NCBI GenBank assembly: GCA_017306715.1
Contig: JAFKHV010000007.1
Coordinates: forward strand, 79,031 to 143,030
Length of the DNA stretch: 64,000 bases
Reading direction: 5' to 3'
Source of the DNA: Legionella sp.
Lineage (GTDB): Bacteria > Pseudomonadota > Gammaproteobacteria > Legionellales > Legionellaceae
The translations under genes and the position numbers were made by a program. Under the pieces are notes generated by a model. It did not search any database. It was not told the origin of the DNA and worked only from the letters and a program-made list of their open reading frames with translations. Of the stretch, positions 17,861 to 27,164 are shown piece after piece. Position 1 is the stretch's first letter. Each line of letters begins with the position of its first letter.

Positions 17861-19573
17861 ATGCATCATGAACTTCCATTAATCAGTACACTCGCAATAG
17901 GTTTTTCCTTAGCGCTCATTCTGGGATTCTTGGCCGTACGCTTACGATTACCTGCATTAGTAGGGTACCTTTTGGCGGGAATTCTTATAGGGCCGTTTAC
18001 ACCAGGCATTACGGTCAATGTCCGTATGGCACAGGAATTAGCGGAAATAGGGGTTATGTTACTCATGTTTGGTGTGGGGTTACATTTCTCGATTTCGGAT
18101 CTCATGCGTGTACGTGCCATTGCAATTCCCGGAGCGGTGGTGCAAATCATCTCAGCCACCTTACTTGGTGGGGCAGCCGCGCTGGTCTGGGGATGGAATT
18201 ATGGTCATGCCTTAATTTTTGGAATTGCCCTGTCGGTGGCGAGTACGGTTGTTTTATTACGTGCTTTAGATGATAGGGATGTTTTAGAAACCATTAATGG
18301 TCACATTGCTGTAGGCTGGCTGGTAGTTGAAGACTTGGCGATGGTTTTGGTGCTTGTACTATTGCCCCCATTGGCACAAACCTTGGGCGGCAATAGTTTG
18401 GATACGCAACAAGCGCACCAGCCGCTATGGTGGGTGTTAGGATTCACTTTAGTTAAAATATCTGTTTTTATTGGATTAATGCTCTGGATTGGACGAAAAT
18501 ATTTTCCAAAACTATTATGGAATATCGCCCATACGGGTTCGCGTGAACTTTTTATCCTTTGTATTGTTACCGCAGCTATCGGGATAACCTATCTTGCCGC
18601 TGAAGTATTTGGGGTTTCATTTGCACTAGGGGCATTCTTTTCCGGTATGATGATCCGGGAATCCTCATTTAGCCATCGTGCCGCTGAGGAATCTCTTCCT
18701 TTACGTGATGCTTTTTCTGCTCTTTTCTTTGTGTCGGTGGGGATTTTATTTAATCCCGCAATTCTTGTGGAACATCCCTTTAAGGTACTTATTGTTATTG
18801 GGATTATCGTTGTTGGGAAATCGATTGCGGCCTTTGTTTTAGTACTTTGTTTTCGTTATCCCTTACGTACCGCGTTAATCGTTTCTGCGAGTTTGGCGCA
18901 AATAGGTGAATTCTCTTTTATTCTGGCCGAGCTGGGTATCAAATTGGGGATGCTATCCCCAGAGGGTCGCAGTTATATTTTAGCAGGTGCAATTATTTCG
19001 ATAGCGTTGAATCCTCTGGTATTTAGCCTGGTTAACCCGATGTATAAATGGTTAAGCTCTTTTACAAAACTGGAGCAGCTTTTTGCGACAGAAAATGATC
19101 CGTTATCTGAACTTCCTTTAAGTACTAAACCTGAGTTTTTGGAAGGACAGGTTGTCCTTGTCGGTTATGGTCGCGTAGGGCGACGCATTGCCTTGTTGTT
19201 GAACGCTGAAAAAATACCTTATGTGGTCGTGGATGAGAATCGTCAGTTGGTAGAACAATTACGGGCAAACGGTATTCCTGCCGTATATGGGGATGCTTCT
19301 AAGCCCTCCGTGTTAGTACAAGCCCATGTGGCACGCGCCAGTATGCTAATGTTGGTTATTTCGAATACCGTACATGTACGCAAAATGATTCAATACGCGA
19401 GTGACTTAAACCCTAAAATTGAAATAGTTGTCCGCACCCACAGTGAGGAAGAAGCGATTCTCATCCAAAAAGAGATTAAAGGGAAAATGTTCTTTGCAGA
19501 AGGCGAGGTTGCTAAAAATATGGGCGTGTATGCCTTAAGGCGTTATGGTAAAACCGGAACGAATATGGAATAG
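17861..19573 (+). CDS. ybaL: YbaL-type CPA2 cation:proton antiporter with RCK domain
   Basis: The 570 residues align from memory with E. coli YbaL over most of the length: LVGYLLAGILIGPFTPG, LAEIGVMLLMFGVGLHFS, ALSVASTVVLLRALDDRD, GWLVVEDLAMVLVLVLLP, SFALGAFFSGMMIRESSFSH and SLAQIGEFSFILAELG. About 12 membrane segments (residues 1-400) are followed by a TrkA-N/RCK domain (about 420-550) opening with VVLVGYGRVGRRIA, a nucleotide-binding Rossmann loop. The protein exchanges K+ or other monovalent cations for H+ across the inner membrane, gated by the RCK domain. An AAGGAGG site precedes the ATG. Confidence 0.93.
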   Translation: MHHELPLISTLAIGFSLALILGFLAVRLRLPALVGYLLAGILIGPFTPGITVNVRMAQELAEIGVMLLMFGVGLHFSISDLMRVRAIAIPGAVVQIISATLLGGAAALVWGWNYGHALIFGIALSVASTVVLLRALDDRDVLETINGHIAVGWLVVEDLAMVLVLVLLPPLAQTLGGNSLDTQQAHQPLWWVLGFTLVKISVFIGLMLWIGRKYFPKLLWNIAHTGSRELFILCIVTAAIGITYLAAEVFGVSFALGAFFSGMMIRESSFSHRAAEESLPLRDAFSALFFVSVGILFNPAILVEHPFKVLIVIGIIVVGKSIAAFVLVLCFRYPLRTALIVSASLAQIGEFSFILAELGIKLGMLSPEGRSYILAGAIISIALNPLVFSLVNPMYKWLSSFTKLEQLFATENDPLSELPLSTKPEFLEGQVVLVGYGRVGRRIALLLNAEKIPYVVVDENRQLVEQLRANGIPAVYGDASKPSVLVQAHVARASMLMLVISNTVHVRKMIQYASDLNPKIEIVVRTHSEEEAILIQKEIKGKMFFAEGEVAKNMGVYALRRYGKTGTNME

Positions 19574-19599
19574 TTAACCCAATGGAATAGGGTTAACTA
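19571..19599. terminator. Bidirectional hairpin between ybaL and nitroreductase genes
   Basis: TAGTTAACCC (19571-19580) pairs perfectly with GGGTTAACTA (19590-19599) around a 9-base loop. It overlaps the ybaL stop and sits 18 bases beyond the stop of the convergent nitroreductase gene, so it may serve both. Confidence 0.7.
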
Positions 19600-19616
19600 G
19601 ATTTATAAGCGTTACA

Positions 19617-20216
19617 TTACTTCAGCCATTTAAGGATATTAGGCGCTTGGTGTTGTGCGGGAAGCGTGTGCTCAGCTGGCCAGCCGAGAATAATGGGTGC
19701 GACTGCGGCCATGTCTTGGGGAATGCCTAATTCCTGTTTCCACTTAGGGAGATTTAACGCCCCCACAGAAAAACCGATAACGCAGGAAGCCAGGCCAAAA
19801 CTCAGCGCGGCTAACATGATATTCTCTGCTGCAAGCCAACAATCAGCTTCGACAAAAGGACCATCAAAGCGGCGGCAAATAACGATAAGGGCTGGGGCGT
19901 TATAAAAAATATTAAATTCTTCTTGCTGAACAACTTGGAGGACACGTTGTCGTTGTAAGTCAGCTTCGGTATTTTCTTTTTCTGTCAATTCTTTGGCGCT
20001 CACAGAAATGCGGTCAAGCAATTTGCGGCTTTGAATAATAGTAAATGCTCTGGAATCTTCATGGAGTGCTGATGGGGCATGATTTGCAGCCTCGAGCAGT
20101 TGATGGATGATGTCTTCATCGACCTGTTTTGGTTGATAATTTCTTACCGCATGGCGGCTATAAATTGCATCCAGAACATCAATTGTATTGCGATGCACCA
20201 GGTGTTGGTTTTCCAT
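19617..20216 (-). CDS. Nitroreductase-family FMN oxidoreductase
   Basis: The 199-residue protein has the nitroreductase fold: an N-terminal IYSRHAVRNYQPKQV FMN-phosphate-binding segment (about 18-32), the NHAPSALHEDSRAFTII region, a catalytic-domain stretch DCWLAAENIMLAALSFGLASC (quoted in two parts: DCWLAAENIML, AALSFGLASC) and a C-terminal APIILGWPAE segment. Such flavoproteins reduce nitro groups, quinones or flavins with NAD(P)H. The physiological substrate cannot be told. The gene stands alone on the minus strand. Confidence 0.88.
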   Translation of the reverse strand: MENQHLVHRNTIDVLDAIYSRHAVRNYQPKQVDEDIIHQLLEAANHAPSALHEDSRAFTIIQSRKLLDRISVSAKELTEKENTEADLQRQRVLQVVQQEEFNIFYNAPALIVICRRFDGPFVEADCWLAAENIMLAALSFGLASCVIGFSVGALNLPKWKQELGIPQDMAAVAPIILGWPAEHTLPAQHQAPNILKWLK

Positions 20217-20338
20217 ATTTTACCCCTGATATTCAGATTAATTAAACTAAGTATAGCAAGGGTAGGGAATTGCTGCGAAGATCGTTTTTTAAAATCTAAG
20301 CATTAATTCAAAAATAAGCCTATGCATTTAAAGAAAAA

Positions 20339-21109
20339 TTATGAGAGTGTTGTAATCGGAACAAATTCCAACTCATAATTGGCAAATAATGCCGTGAACT
20401 CCTGATCAAACTCGATTTTTTTCTTTTTTAGAGCATAAAGTGTCTCTTCGGGTTTAAAAAATTGGTACTTACTGATTTGAATAAAATGCTCCATTTCAGC
20501 AATCTCGAGTGAGAGCGGGTAAAGTTTATCATTAATCAAATAGCATATTTGATTCCAACGGGTAGTAAAGAGTTCTTGTTCATCTCTTAGTAGCTCATTA
20601 CAGTGTTCAACATGAACCCTTCTAAATGCATGAGCCTGATCAAGCAAAGCTTGATATTTTACTCGACAGGCTTGGAAGCCGCTTAGTAGCTTTTGATCGA
20701 GTATTTTGTGCGTATTGATCAAGTCCACACGAATCTGATTAAAGGTATATGAATAGAAGTGCTCATATTGTTTCTGTAATTCCTGATTCCCTTCCAAAAT
20801 AGATAAGGCATAGAACAGAGGGGGCTGCAACTTATGATACGCTAAAGAATTTTTTATCGAGTACTCTTTTAATTCTAGCAACATGGGAAACATGACTTCA
20901 CTAAATAATTGAATCTGGGCTTTTGTTTGCTCCAGGAAGGAATAGATCATGAGATAATGGGTGTCATAATTTTTAAGCTTGGATTCAATAGCCGTAACAA
21001 AAAATTCTAGAAGTCTATCGGTGCCTTTGCGACACAATTCTTTGAATTCATCATATATTTGCTGATCTTCTGGATTATCAAAAATACCATCGCATCCTGC
21101 TATAAACAT
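20339..21109 (-). CDS. Hypothetical helical protein
   Basis: The 256-residue protein starts at an ATG with AAGGA seven bases upstream. It is nearly all predicted helix, rich in Leu, Glu, Gln and Phe, with no signal peptide or membrane segment and no motif I recognise. Runs such as QKQYEHFYSYTFNQIRVDL and CRVKYQALLDQAHAFRRVH suggest long amphipathic helices or coiled coil. It begins 10 bases after the stop of the outer-membrane barrel gene, making it the last gene of a metalloprotease-barrel-helical protein unit. An effector or a cytoplasmic helper are both possible. Confidence 0.65.
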   Translation of the reverse strand: MFIAGCDGIFDNPEDQQIYDEFKELCRKGTDRLLEFFVTAIESKLKNYDTHYLMIYSFLEQTKAQIQLFSEVMFPMLLELKEYSIKNSLAYHKLQPPLFYALSILEGNQELQKQYEHFYSYTFNQIRVDLINTHKILDQKLLSGFQACRVKYQALLDQAHAFRRVHVEHCNELLRDEQELFTTRWNQICYLINDKLYPLSLEIAEMEHFIQISKYQFFKPEETLYALKKKKIEFDQEFTALFANYELEFVPITTLS

Positions 21110-21119
21110 AAACTAATCC

Positions 21120-21821
21120 TTACTTATCATATGTTATTGGATTCGCCGGATGCCATTTGACCCCTAACAGCACTAAATTGGTATAAGGACGATAACTTCC
21201 CCTTAAAGACTCTTCAGAAAGCGGTTCTATATGGGTTCTGGACATGCTTTCATATTGTGTAAATTGATAAGTCAATAAAACGTCAATAGCGGGCATGATT
21301 TGGGTCGCAAGACCAATTTTTAAGCCACCGCCGGTAAGCCATTGCGAATAATTTTCGCTAACGCCCACATTGCCCGCGGTGTTTTTGGCATGGATGATGA
21401 ATGAGCTGGTAGACACTCCCGGTCCTGCAAAAAAAGTTACTTTATCAGTATAGTGATAGGCTGGGAGTAGAAAAAGAGAAAATCCATAGTCGAGTTTTTC
21501 CTGAGCGTTAATCCCCTCCTCGAAATACCAATTATTTACTGTATATTGCGCATTACCGGTGAAAAAATCGGCATCGACTTCCAAAGCTGCTGACCATTGT
21601 GGGCGTATAGGAAGTTCATATCCAGCCAAAACTTGCGCATGAAAATTGGTATAGGCACTGTTGAAATGAGCCCTTGCTGGTGTGATGTCATCCAGCGGAT
21701 AAGTAAGCTTTTTATCCACCGTTACCGCATTAATACCCAGATTAACCCCGGTATAAATACTCGCATGGGAAAGCGTTGACATCATACCCATCAGCAGGGT
21801 TACAGCAGCAATATTATTCAT
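21120..21821 (-). CDS. Outer-membrane beta-barrel protein
   Basis: The 233-residue protein starts with a signal peptide (MNNIAAVTLLMGMMSTLSHA). It continues with alternating hydrophobic/polar strands and aromatic belts typical of OmpA/OmpW-size eight-stranded barrels: YTGVNLGINAVTVDK, FHAQVLAGYELP, YGFSLFLLPAYHYTDKVTFF, ending in a LVLLGVKWHP strand. A GGxKIGL pattern near 170 is common in Legionella barrels. Its AGGTGA ribosome site lies at the end of the metalloprotease gene (8-base gap), so the two are translated from one message. Confidence 0.8.
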   Translation of the reverse strand: MNNIAAVTLLMGMMSTLSHASIYTGVNLGINAVTVDKKLTYPLDDITPARAHFNSAYTNFHAQVLAGYELPIRPQWSAALEVDADFFTGNAQYTVNNWYFEEGINAQEKLDYGFSLFLLPAYHYTDKVTFFAGPGVSTSSFIIHAKNTAGNVGVSENYSQWLTGGGLKIGLATQIMPAIDVLLTYQFTQYESMSRTHIEPLSEESLRGSYRPYTNLVLLGVKWHPANPITYDK

Positions 21822-21829
21822 AGTTCACC

Positions 21830-24037
21830 TTATAAAATACCGGGGATAGTTACTGGATTAGAGGTTTTACTGACCTGATTGCTGTCAGTAACCGTAATGG
21901 TTACATTGACCACTTTTCTTGGTGTATGGATATTACCCACGATAAATCGTTTGTTACGTACATCAAGAGTGACCGTGGCTCCAGGAATTCCATTAATGTG
22001 ATACGTTGCTCCCGTGGTCGGAAGACAGTTAGTGTATAAAATAAAAGCTTCTTGATTATTCATATGATTGCGAGTCGCCAAGCCAAGTACAGGGGATTGT
22101 ATGGGGACCGCGTTAATGACGAAATTATTTTGGGAAATATTAAAGAACCCACCAGTGCTGGCTTGAACTTGGACCCGCGCTGTTGCTGAATTAACGTTGG
22201 GGACACACACTTCTGCATTTCCGGTATTCGGAGCATTGAGCAGTAGTGGTATTGAGTAATTTTGCCCTCCATCAATCGAAAGATAAAGATTAACGTGTTC
22301 TGTATTAAGCGGTGGAAATTGAGTATTCGCTACATTCCAAGTAACTTGTTGTGCGCTTAAACCAGACCAGGTTACTCCCGCATCTGTAGGATAAGTCACT
22401 AAGAACGGTCCCGCAGTGGGTGTTACGGCGACCTGTGTATCTCTATAGGTATTACAGGAGCCCCCGGGAGCATTGCTGCGCACGGAGACGCGGAATTTTA
22501 AGATTCGCGATACCGCAGGGAGAACTTCCCACGTAAATGGACCTCCATTACTTAAGGCGTTCAGATTAGGGAGGTAACGGGTATTGGTAGTTTTTGGCGT
22601 GAAACTTCGAAAATTCGGTCCTCCAGTCGCCGTAGCCACGGGTGGTTGGGGTGTGATTTCGTTATTCATTTGCTCCCAGGTGTAGGTTAAGACGCCACTC
22701 CCACTACTTGGGGCTGCGTTCGCAGTCAATGTAAATGGTGTAGACATGGGGATGGAGCGATCACCATTGGTGTATTTTATCACCGGAGCCTCTGGAATAG
22801 GCGTCGTCACGGGACAATTATGTTGGGGACTTGCAACAAACTCTCCCATTTGTTCGAGGCTAATACCGTGAAAATAAGCATCGGAATTACCCTGAACGTT
22901 CGGTGCACAAATGCCAGCATAACCCATAATCGTGCTGCCACTTCCAGGTTCCACTGCCGTGGGATCATAGCGATTGCAATTATTATTTTGGGTATGCGTC
23001 GCACCGAATTGATGCCCCATTTCATGGGCAACATAATCGACATCAAATGGATCGGAAACAGGGGTTGTCTTACCGGTAACGCCGCGAGCTTTAAGGCCTG
23101 CAATACATACGGATCGTAAACGCGCAAGCCCACTGCCTGCAGCATCAACTACATGACCGATATCATAATTTGCTGAACCAATGACCGCGTCCACATTAGC
23201 CTGATTTTCGAGAATTAGTTTATCCGGATCGCCATGTGTATAAGGTTGATTGTTCGGGTTGGTGTAGATAATCAGATCATTATTCGCAATGAGCTGCATG
23301 GTAATGGCCATATCGGTTTCATAAATGCCATTTACTCGGTTCATGGTGGTTGTTTCAGCGCTCAACGCTCCAGCGACAGTACCCCCGTGAAATTGGGTAT
23401 ACTGGGCTGTTGCTGCCATAGCCAAACGATATTTTTTCAGTTGGCATGGATAATATGGGGCGAGCGTGTTACCAAATCCCGACAGGGATAATGAGGGGTT
23501 TTGCTGGTTGACTTCACATTTTAATTTTTGCGGACTGATAAAATCTTTTTTGTAATAGACGATATAGTACGAATGATTCTCCTTGCTTACCGGATCAATA
23601 AATACCGGACTTTTACCCGCTCTTAAAATCATGGCATGAAAGCCTTGATGTGTTAGATCCAGCTTCACCCATTCGCCAGGATTATTCACACTATACGCAT
23701 CATAAGTGTTGATTTCAGGAAATTTAGCTTTAAGTTTGGGATGAAGAGTGGAGTTTTGAAAGACTTCATAGGTTTCAAAAGTATTATTGGGTAAAGGCAA
23801 AGTAATCGTTACCGAACTTTGGGTATTGACGCCTTTTTTAGGGGCCTTACTCAAGCTCTTTTTTAATGATTTTTGATCCAAATGCATTATTTGAAAATGG
23901 CGCGCCTGAATCATTGGTTTGATTTGTTTGATAGAGGCGGTATTAGCCGGCGTAAAAAAATTGTTAGAAGGTGTGTCCTGCGCAGGAGCATAGGTACAAT
24001 AGCCCGCCAGGCAAAGACTAAATAGCATCCGTGTCAT
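21830..24037 (-). CDS. Secreted reprolysin-like (M12B) zinc metalloprotease
   Basis: The 735-residue protein has a signal peptide (residues 1-19, cleavage after YAPA) and an N-terminal propeptide-like region to about 190. The metzincin catalytic domain (about 200-400) has the zinc site HEMGHQFGATH at 338-348 and a Met-turn at IMGY (Met371). The C-terminal 300 residues contain immunoglobulin-like sandwich modules (TWSGLSAQQVTWNV, YHINGIPGATV, ending SNPVTIPGIL). It is expected outside the cell, probably exported by type II secretion, degrading host or environmental proteins. It leads an operon with a barrel protein and a helical protein. I cannot name a characterised Legionella orthologue. Confidence 0.9.
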   Translation of the reverse strand: MTRMLFSLCLAGYCTYAPAQDTPSNNFFTPANTASIKQIKPMIQARHFQIMHLDQKSLKKSLSKAPKKGVNTQSSVTITLPLPNNTFETYEVFQNSTLHPKLKAKFPEINTYDAYSVNNPGEWVKLDLTHQGFHAMILRAGKSPVFIDPVSKENHSYYIVYYKKDFISPQKLKCEVNQQNPSLSLSGFGNTLAPYYPCQLKKYRLAMAATAQYTQFHGGTVAGALSAETTTMNRVNGIYETDMAITMQLIANNDLIIYTNPNNQPYTHGDPDKLILENQANVDAVIGSANYDIGHVVDAAGSGLARLRSVCIAGLKARGVTGKTTPVSDPFDVDYVAHEMGHQFGATHTQNNNCNRYDPTAVEPGSGSTIMGYAGICAPNVQGNSDAYFHGISLEQMGEFVASPQHNCPVTTPIPEAPVIKYTNGDRSIPMSTPFTLTANAAPSSGSGVLTYTWEQMNNEITPQPPVATATGGPNFRSFTPKTTNTRYLPNLNALSNGGPFTWEVLPAVSRILKFRVSVRSNAPGGSCNTYRDTQVAVTPTAGPFLVTYPTDAGVTWSGLSAQQVTWNVANTQFPPLNTEHVNLYLSIDGGQNYSIPLLLNAPNTGNAEVCVPNVNSATARVQVQASTGGFFNISQNNFVINAVPIQSPVLGLATRNHMNNQEAFILYTNCLPTTGATYHINGIPGATVTLDVRNKRFIVGNIHTPRKVVNVTITVTDSNQVSKTSNPVTIPGIL

Positions 24038-24239
24038 TGATTTTATCCTTAAAATTCAGCATCTAAAATCTATCATAGGATTATCAGAATGAAAATTACT
24101 TTATTAATGAAGTAGGTAAATTAAATTCTTTTTTATATGTGCGCTGCAAAAAAATATTTGGTTACAAAATCGTTAAACACTTTCAATAAGCTTATTTATT
24201 GTCTATAAATTAAACAGTTTGATATGTATTTGTAGATGT

Positions 24240-25007
24240 GTGTTTATAATTAATCTCCCTCGGGGCGGGTTTGACCCCACTGAAACAACAATTCCCTGGC
24301 TATTTCTCACCAAGATTGGTGCGCAAGTGCTTTTTGCTACTCCGGATGGAAATCCAGCTACCGCTGATCAGCGCATGATCACTAAAGGTTTGGGGTTGCT
24401 CAGTCCGTTTCTCATGACTTCTCGAAAAGTTTTAGCGCTTTATGACCAAATGATTATGACACCCCAATTTCGTAATCCAATTGCTTATCAAGACATCGAA
24501 CCACGAAAAATTGTGGGCCTTCATATACCCGGAGGACATGGGGAAGAGATTAAATCCATGTTGGAATCAGAAATATTGCAGCAAAAAATCAGCGAATGCT
24601 TTTTACTGGATAAAGTCGTTAGTGCGATTTGTACTGGAGTGCTCACGGTCGCGCGTAGCAAAGATCCTCAGACCCAAAAATCAGTTATTTACTATCGCCG
24701 CACAACCGCGGTGACGCGATGGATGGAGCTTAGTGGATGGTATTTAACCCGCAGATGGTATGGAAATTACTATCGAGTATATCCCGAAACTGCTCAAGAT
24801 GAGATTGAAAGCCTGCTCCAGAATAAAAACCAATTTCAAAGCGGAGGTTTGCGCACTTTCCCTGCGCAATACACTCAATATGCGCCGGCATTGCAGTTTA
24901 TTGTGCGCGACGGAAATTATTTATCAGGACGCTGGCCTGGGGATTGTTATCGGTTCGCCCTTGAGTTAGTGCAGATGATTCAAAAAAAGCAACGGGAGAC
25001 GTTATGA
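24240..25007 (+). CDS. DJ-1/PfpI-family protein, first gene of lipid-biosynthesis-like operon
   Basis: The frame opens at TTG 24219, but family proteins begin with a short strand right before RGGFDPTE. GTG 24240 (giving VFIINLPRGGFDPTE) fits better; neither start has a good ribosome site. The 255 residues show the class I glutamine-amidotransferase-like fold: LFATPDGNPATADQRM, LHIPGGHGEEIKSMLES, then AICTGVLTVARS with Cys in the nucleophile-elbow position, and a C-terminal VRDGNYLSGRWPGD. Members include glyoxalase III/chaperone-type DJ-1 proteins and enzymes of unknown substrate. The stop overlaps the next start (ATGA at 25004-25007), tying it to the FAD oxidoreductase, SDR and FAAL-ACP-AOS genes. 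A TATAAA at 24204 may be the operon -10. Confidence 0.82.
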   Translation: MFIINLPRGGFDPTETTIPWLFLTKIGAQVLFATPDGNPATADQRMITKGLGLLSPFLMTSRKVLALYDQMIMTPQFRNPIAYQDIEPRKIVGLHIPGGHGEEIKSMLESEILQQKISECFLLDKVVSAICTGVLTVARSKDPQTQKSVIYYRRTTAVTRWMELSGWYLTRRWYGNYYRVYPETAQDEIESLLQNKNQFQSGGLRTFPAQYTQYAPALQFIVRDGNYLSGRWPGDCYRFALELVQMIQKKQRETL

Positions 25008-26314
25008 CACAAGCCAGGAGTATCAGGAATTGGGGTAAAACATTCACTTATACACCCAAATCATTATTTTATCCTACCCATAAAGAGGAAATCTTAAGCC
25101 TTGTCGCGCATTGTAATCAACAGCGACAGCAAGTGAGGCCTTTGGGGTCGCGATATTCCTATACGCCGTTAATTTGTAGCGAAGAAGTGGCGATTTCTCT
25201 TGATGATTACAGTGGGATTGAAGAGATCAACCCTGAAGAGTTGACTGTGATCGTGCGCGCAGGCACTAAAATTTCATTACTAGAACAAGAGCTTTTTTCA
25301 CGAGGTTACTCTCTTTACAATTTGGGCGATATAAATCAACAAACCATTGCAGGCCTTATTGCCACAGGCTCTCATGGTACTGGAAGCCAGTTTGGTATTG
25401 CCTCGACCCAGGTTGTTTGGATTGAGCTGGTCACGGCCGATGGAAAAATCGTCGAATGCTCGCCAACTCTTAATCCTGAATTATTTAAAGCAGCCCAGGT
25501 TTCTCTAGGCACTCTAGGTATCATCACCCGAATAAAGCTTAAAATACTCCCGCGCTATTATCTTCATCAAGAACGGACCGTGACTCATTTTGAAGAGGCG
25601 ATGGCCCATTTTTATGAATCGATTCAAGAGAATCGAAATTATGAGTTTTTTTGGTTTCCCTATACTGATTTTGTTTATGAGAAAAGACACAACCTCGCCT
25701 CACAAACAACTGGGCCGCATCGATATAAAAAATTATTTAATGACTATGTTTTAGAAAACGGGGCCTTATGGTGTCTGTGCGAAATGGCGCATGCAATGCC
25801 AGCATTCTACCGTAAACATGCCAATGGCTTATTAAAAAAACTCAGCTGTTCTTTAGATGAAACCATTCCAAGTATCGAATGTTATGCGACAACTCGTTGG
25901 GTCAATCATCGCGAAATAGAATACTCAATTCCCGTGGAAGAGGCATTAAATACATTACAAGAGATTCGACAACTGCTCAATGAACACCCAACGCATGTCT
26001 CGTTTCCTGTCGAAGTACGTTATGTGAAGGCGGATGATATTTATCTTAGTCCTAACTATCAACGCAATACGGTTTGGATTGCGGTTCACGCGTACACGCG
26101 TGATGAGCATGAGGCCGTTTTTAAAGATGTAGAACAGGTCTTTTTGCAGCACCATGGGCGACCGCACTGGGGGAAGATGCACTGGTTAGAGCACGAACAA
26201 ATTAAAGACTTATATCCTTGTCTTTCTCAATTTAAAAAGATTCAACATCAACTGGATCCGCAGGGAATTTTCCTTAACGGGTATCTCAGAAAATTGCTGG
26301 GTATCGTTAATTAA
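25004..26314 (+). CDS. FAD-binding oxidoreductase of the ALO (sugar-1,4-lactone oxidase) type
   Basis: The 436-residue protein has the VAO/PCMH FAD domain (about 15-190): VRPLGSRYSYTPL, VIVRAGTKISLLEQEL, and TIAGLIATGSHGTGSQFG, the GSHGTG loop that binds FAD. It ends in an ALO C-terminal domain with RPHWGKMHWLEHEQIKDLYP and FLNGYLRKLLG (normally PHWGK...YPrf..F). Lactone oxidases of this type make ascorbate-like compounds, but many bacterial members are alditol or xylitol oxidases or of unknown substrate. There is no signal peptide. Translational coupling upstream (4-base overlap) and a 16-base gap to the SDR gene place it firmly in the operon. Confidence 0.9.
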   Translation: MTQARSIRNWGKTFTYTPKSLFYPTHKEEILSLVAHCNQQRQQVRPLGSRYSYTPLICSEEVAISLDDYSGIEEINPEELTVIVRAGTKISLLEQELFSRGYSLYNLGDINQQTIAGLIATGSHGTGSQFGIASTQVVWIELVTADGKIVECSPTLNPELFKAAQVSLGTLGIITRIKLKILPRYYLHQERTVTHFEEAMAHFYESIQENRNYEFFWFPYTDFVYEKRHNLASQTTGPHRYKKLFNDYVLENGALWCLCEMAHAMPAFYRKHANGLLKKLSCSLDETIPSIECYATTRWVNHREIEYSIPVEEALNTLQEIRQLLNEHPTHVSFPVEVRYVKADDIYLSPNYQRNTVWIAVHAYTRDEHEAVFKDVEQVFLQHHGRPHWGKMHWLEHEQIKDLYPCLSQFKKIQHQLDPQGIFLNGYLRKLLGIVN

Positions 26315-26330
26315 AAATTAGGGGTAAAAC

Positions 26331-27155
26331 ATGAAAAATATGGGCAAACATGTTGTTATAACAGGAGGCTCAAGTGGCATTGGTAAAGCAGTAGCGATTC
26401 GTTTCGCTCAAGAGGGGTGGAATTTATCCTTAATCAGTCGCGATGAAATCAAGCTAAAGTCTGCCTTATCTGAAATTAGAAAGCACTGTAGCAACCCACA
26501 GCAAAAAATTCTCTCCTACCCAGCGGATGTTAGTGATGAACAAGCCTTAACGCAGGCCATTCAACACGCGGTCACGGTGAATGGTTTCCCGGATATGTTG
26601 ATTACTTCTGCGGGTGTTGCCTGTGCCGATTATTTTCAAAATTTAACGGGCGCAGGGTTTAAGCGAACCATGGATATTAATTACTTTGGAACGTTAAATG
26701 CGGTAAGAGCGATTTATCCTTATATGCGTGACGCCCACAAAGGGCATATTGTCATGATAGCCTCTGCTTCCGGTTTATTTGGCACTTTTGGCTATTGTGC
26801 CTATAGTCCATCGAAATTTGCTGTACGTGGTTTAGCGGAGTCGCTGCGTCCTGAGTTTAAACAATTAGGAATTAACCTTTCGATCGTATTTCCTCCTGAT
26901 ACCGATACTCCGCAATTACAAGAGGAGGAATTAACCCGTCCTGAGGAGGCTAAACGCATTATTGGTACGGTTAAGCCCTGGCCAGCTGATAAGGTTGCAG
27001 ACTGTATTATGCGGGGCATTAGGAAAAAGCAGTTTCATATTACCCCTGGATTTCCCATTTGGTTTTTGCGTTTTGCTCATAGCGTGATTTTTCGTGTTCT
27101 CAATTGTTATTTTGATTCTCTGCTGAAAAGCCCGAAAAGAAGCAATTTACTTTAA
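26331..27155 (+). CDS. 3-ketodihydrosphingosine-reductase-like SDR
   Basis: The 274-residue classical short-chain dehydrogenase has the cofactor loop TGGSSGIG (11-18), an NxG-like SAG in the ITSAGVA segment, Ser145/Ser147 in IASASG, Tyr158 and Lys162 in YSPSK. The segment FPPDTDTP (187-194) is the mark of the KDSR/Tsc10/FVT1 subfamily, where vertebrate enzymes read YPPDTDTP. The C-terminus has a hydrophobic stretch (FPIWFLRFAHSVIF) and ends FDSLLKSPKRS, also like KDSR. KDSR reduces 3-ketosphinganine to sphinganine with NADPH. The next gene, 9 bases on, carries an alpha-oxoamine synthase domain, the enzyme type that makes the ketone. Substrate is inferred from this context. Confidence 0.87.
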   Translation: MKNMGKHVVITGGSSGIGKAVAIRFAQEGWNLSLISRDEIKLKSALSEIRKHCSNPQQKILSYPADVSDEQALTQAIQHAVTVNGFPDMLITSAGVACADYFQNLTGAGFKRTMDINYFGTLNAVRAIYPYMRDAHKGHIVMIASASGLFGTFGYCAYSPSKFAVRGLAESLRPEFKQLGINLSIVFPPDTDTPQLQEEELTRPEEAKRIIGTVKPWPADKVADCIMRGIRKKQFHITPGFPIWFLRFAHSVIFRVLNCYFDSLLKSPKRSNLL

Positions 27156-27164
27156 GGAGTATAT

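Noticed and set aside
24219..24239. TTG 24219 as start of the DJ-1/PfpI gene
   Set aside because: It adds a Cys-rich stub unlike the family N-terminus; GTG 24240 gives the expected short strand, though neither has a good ribosome site.
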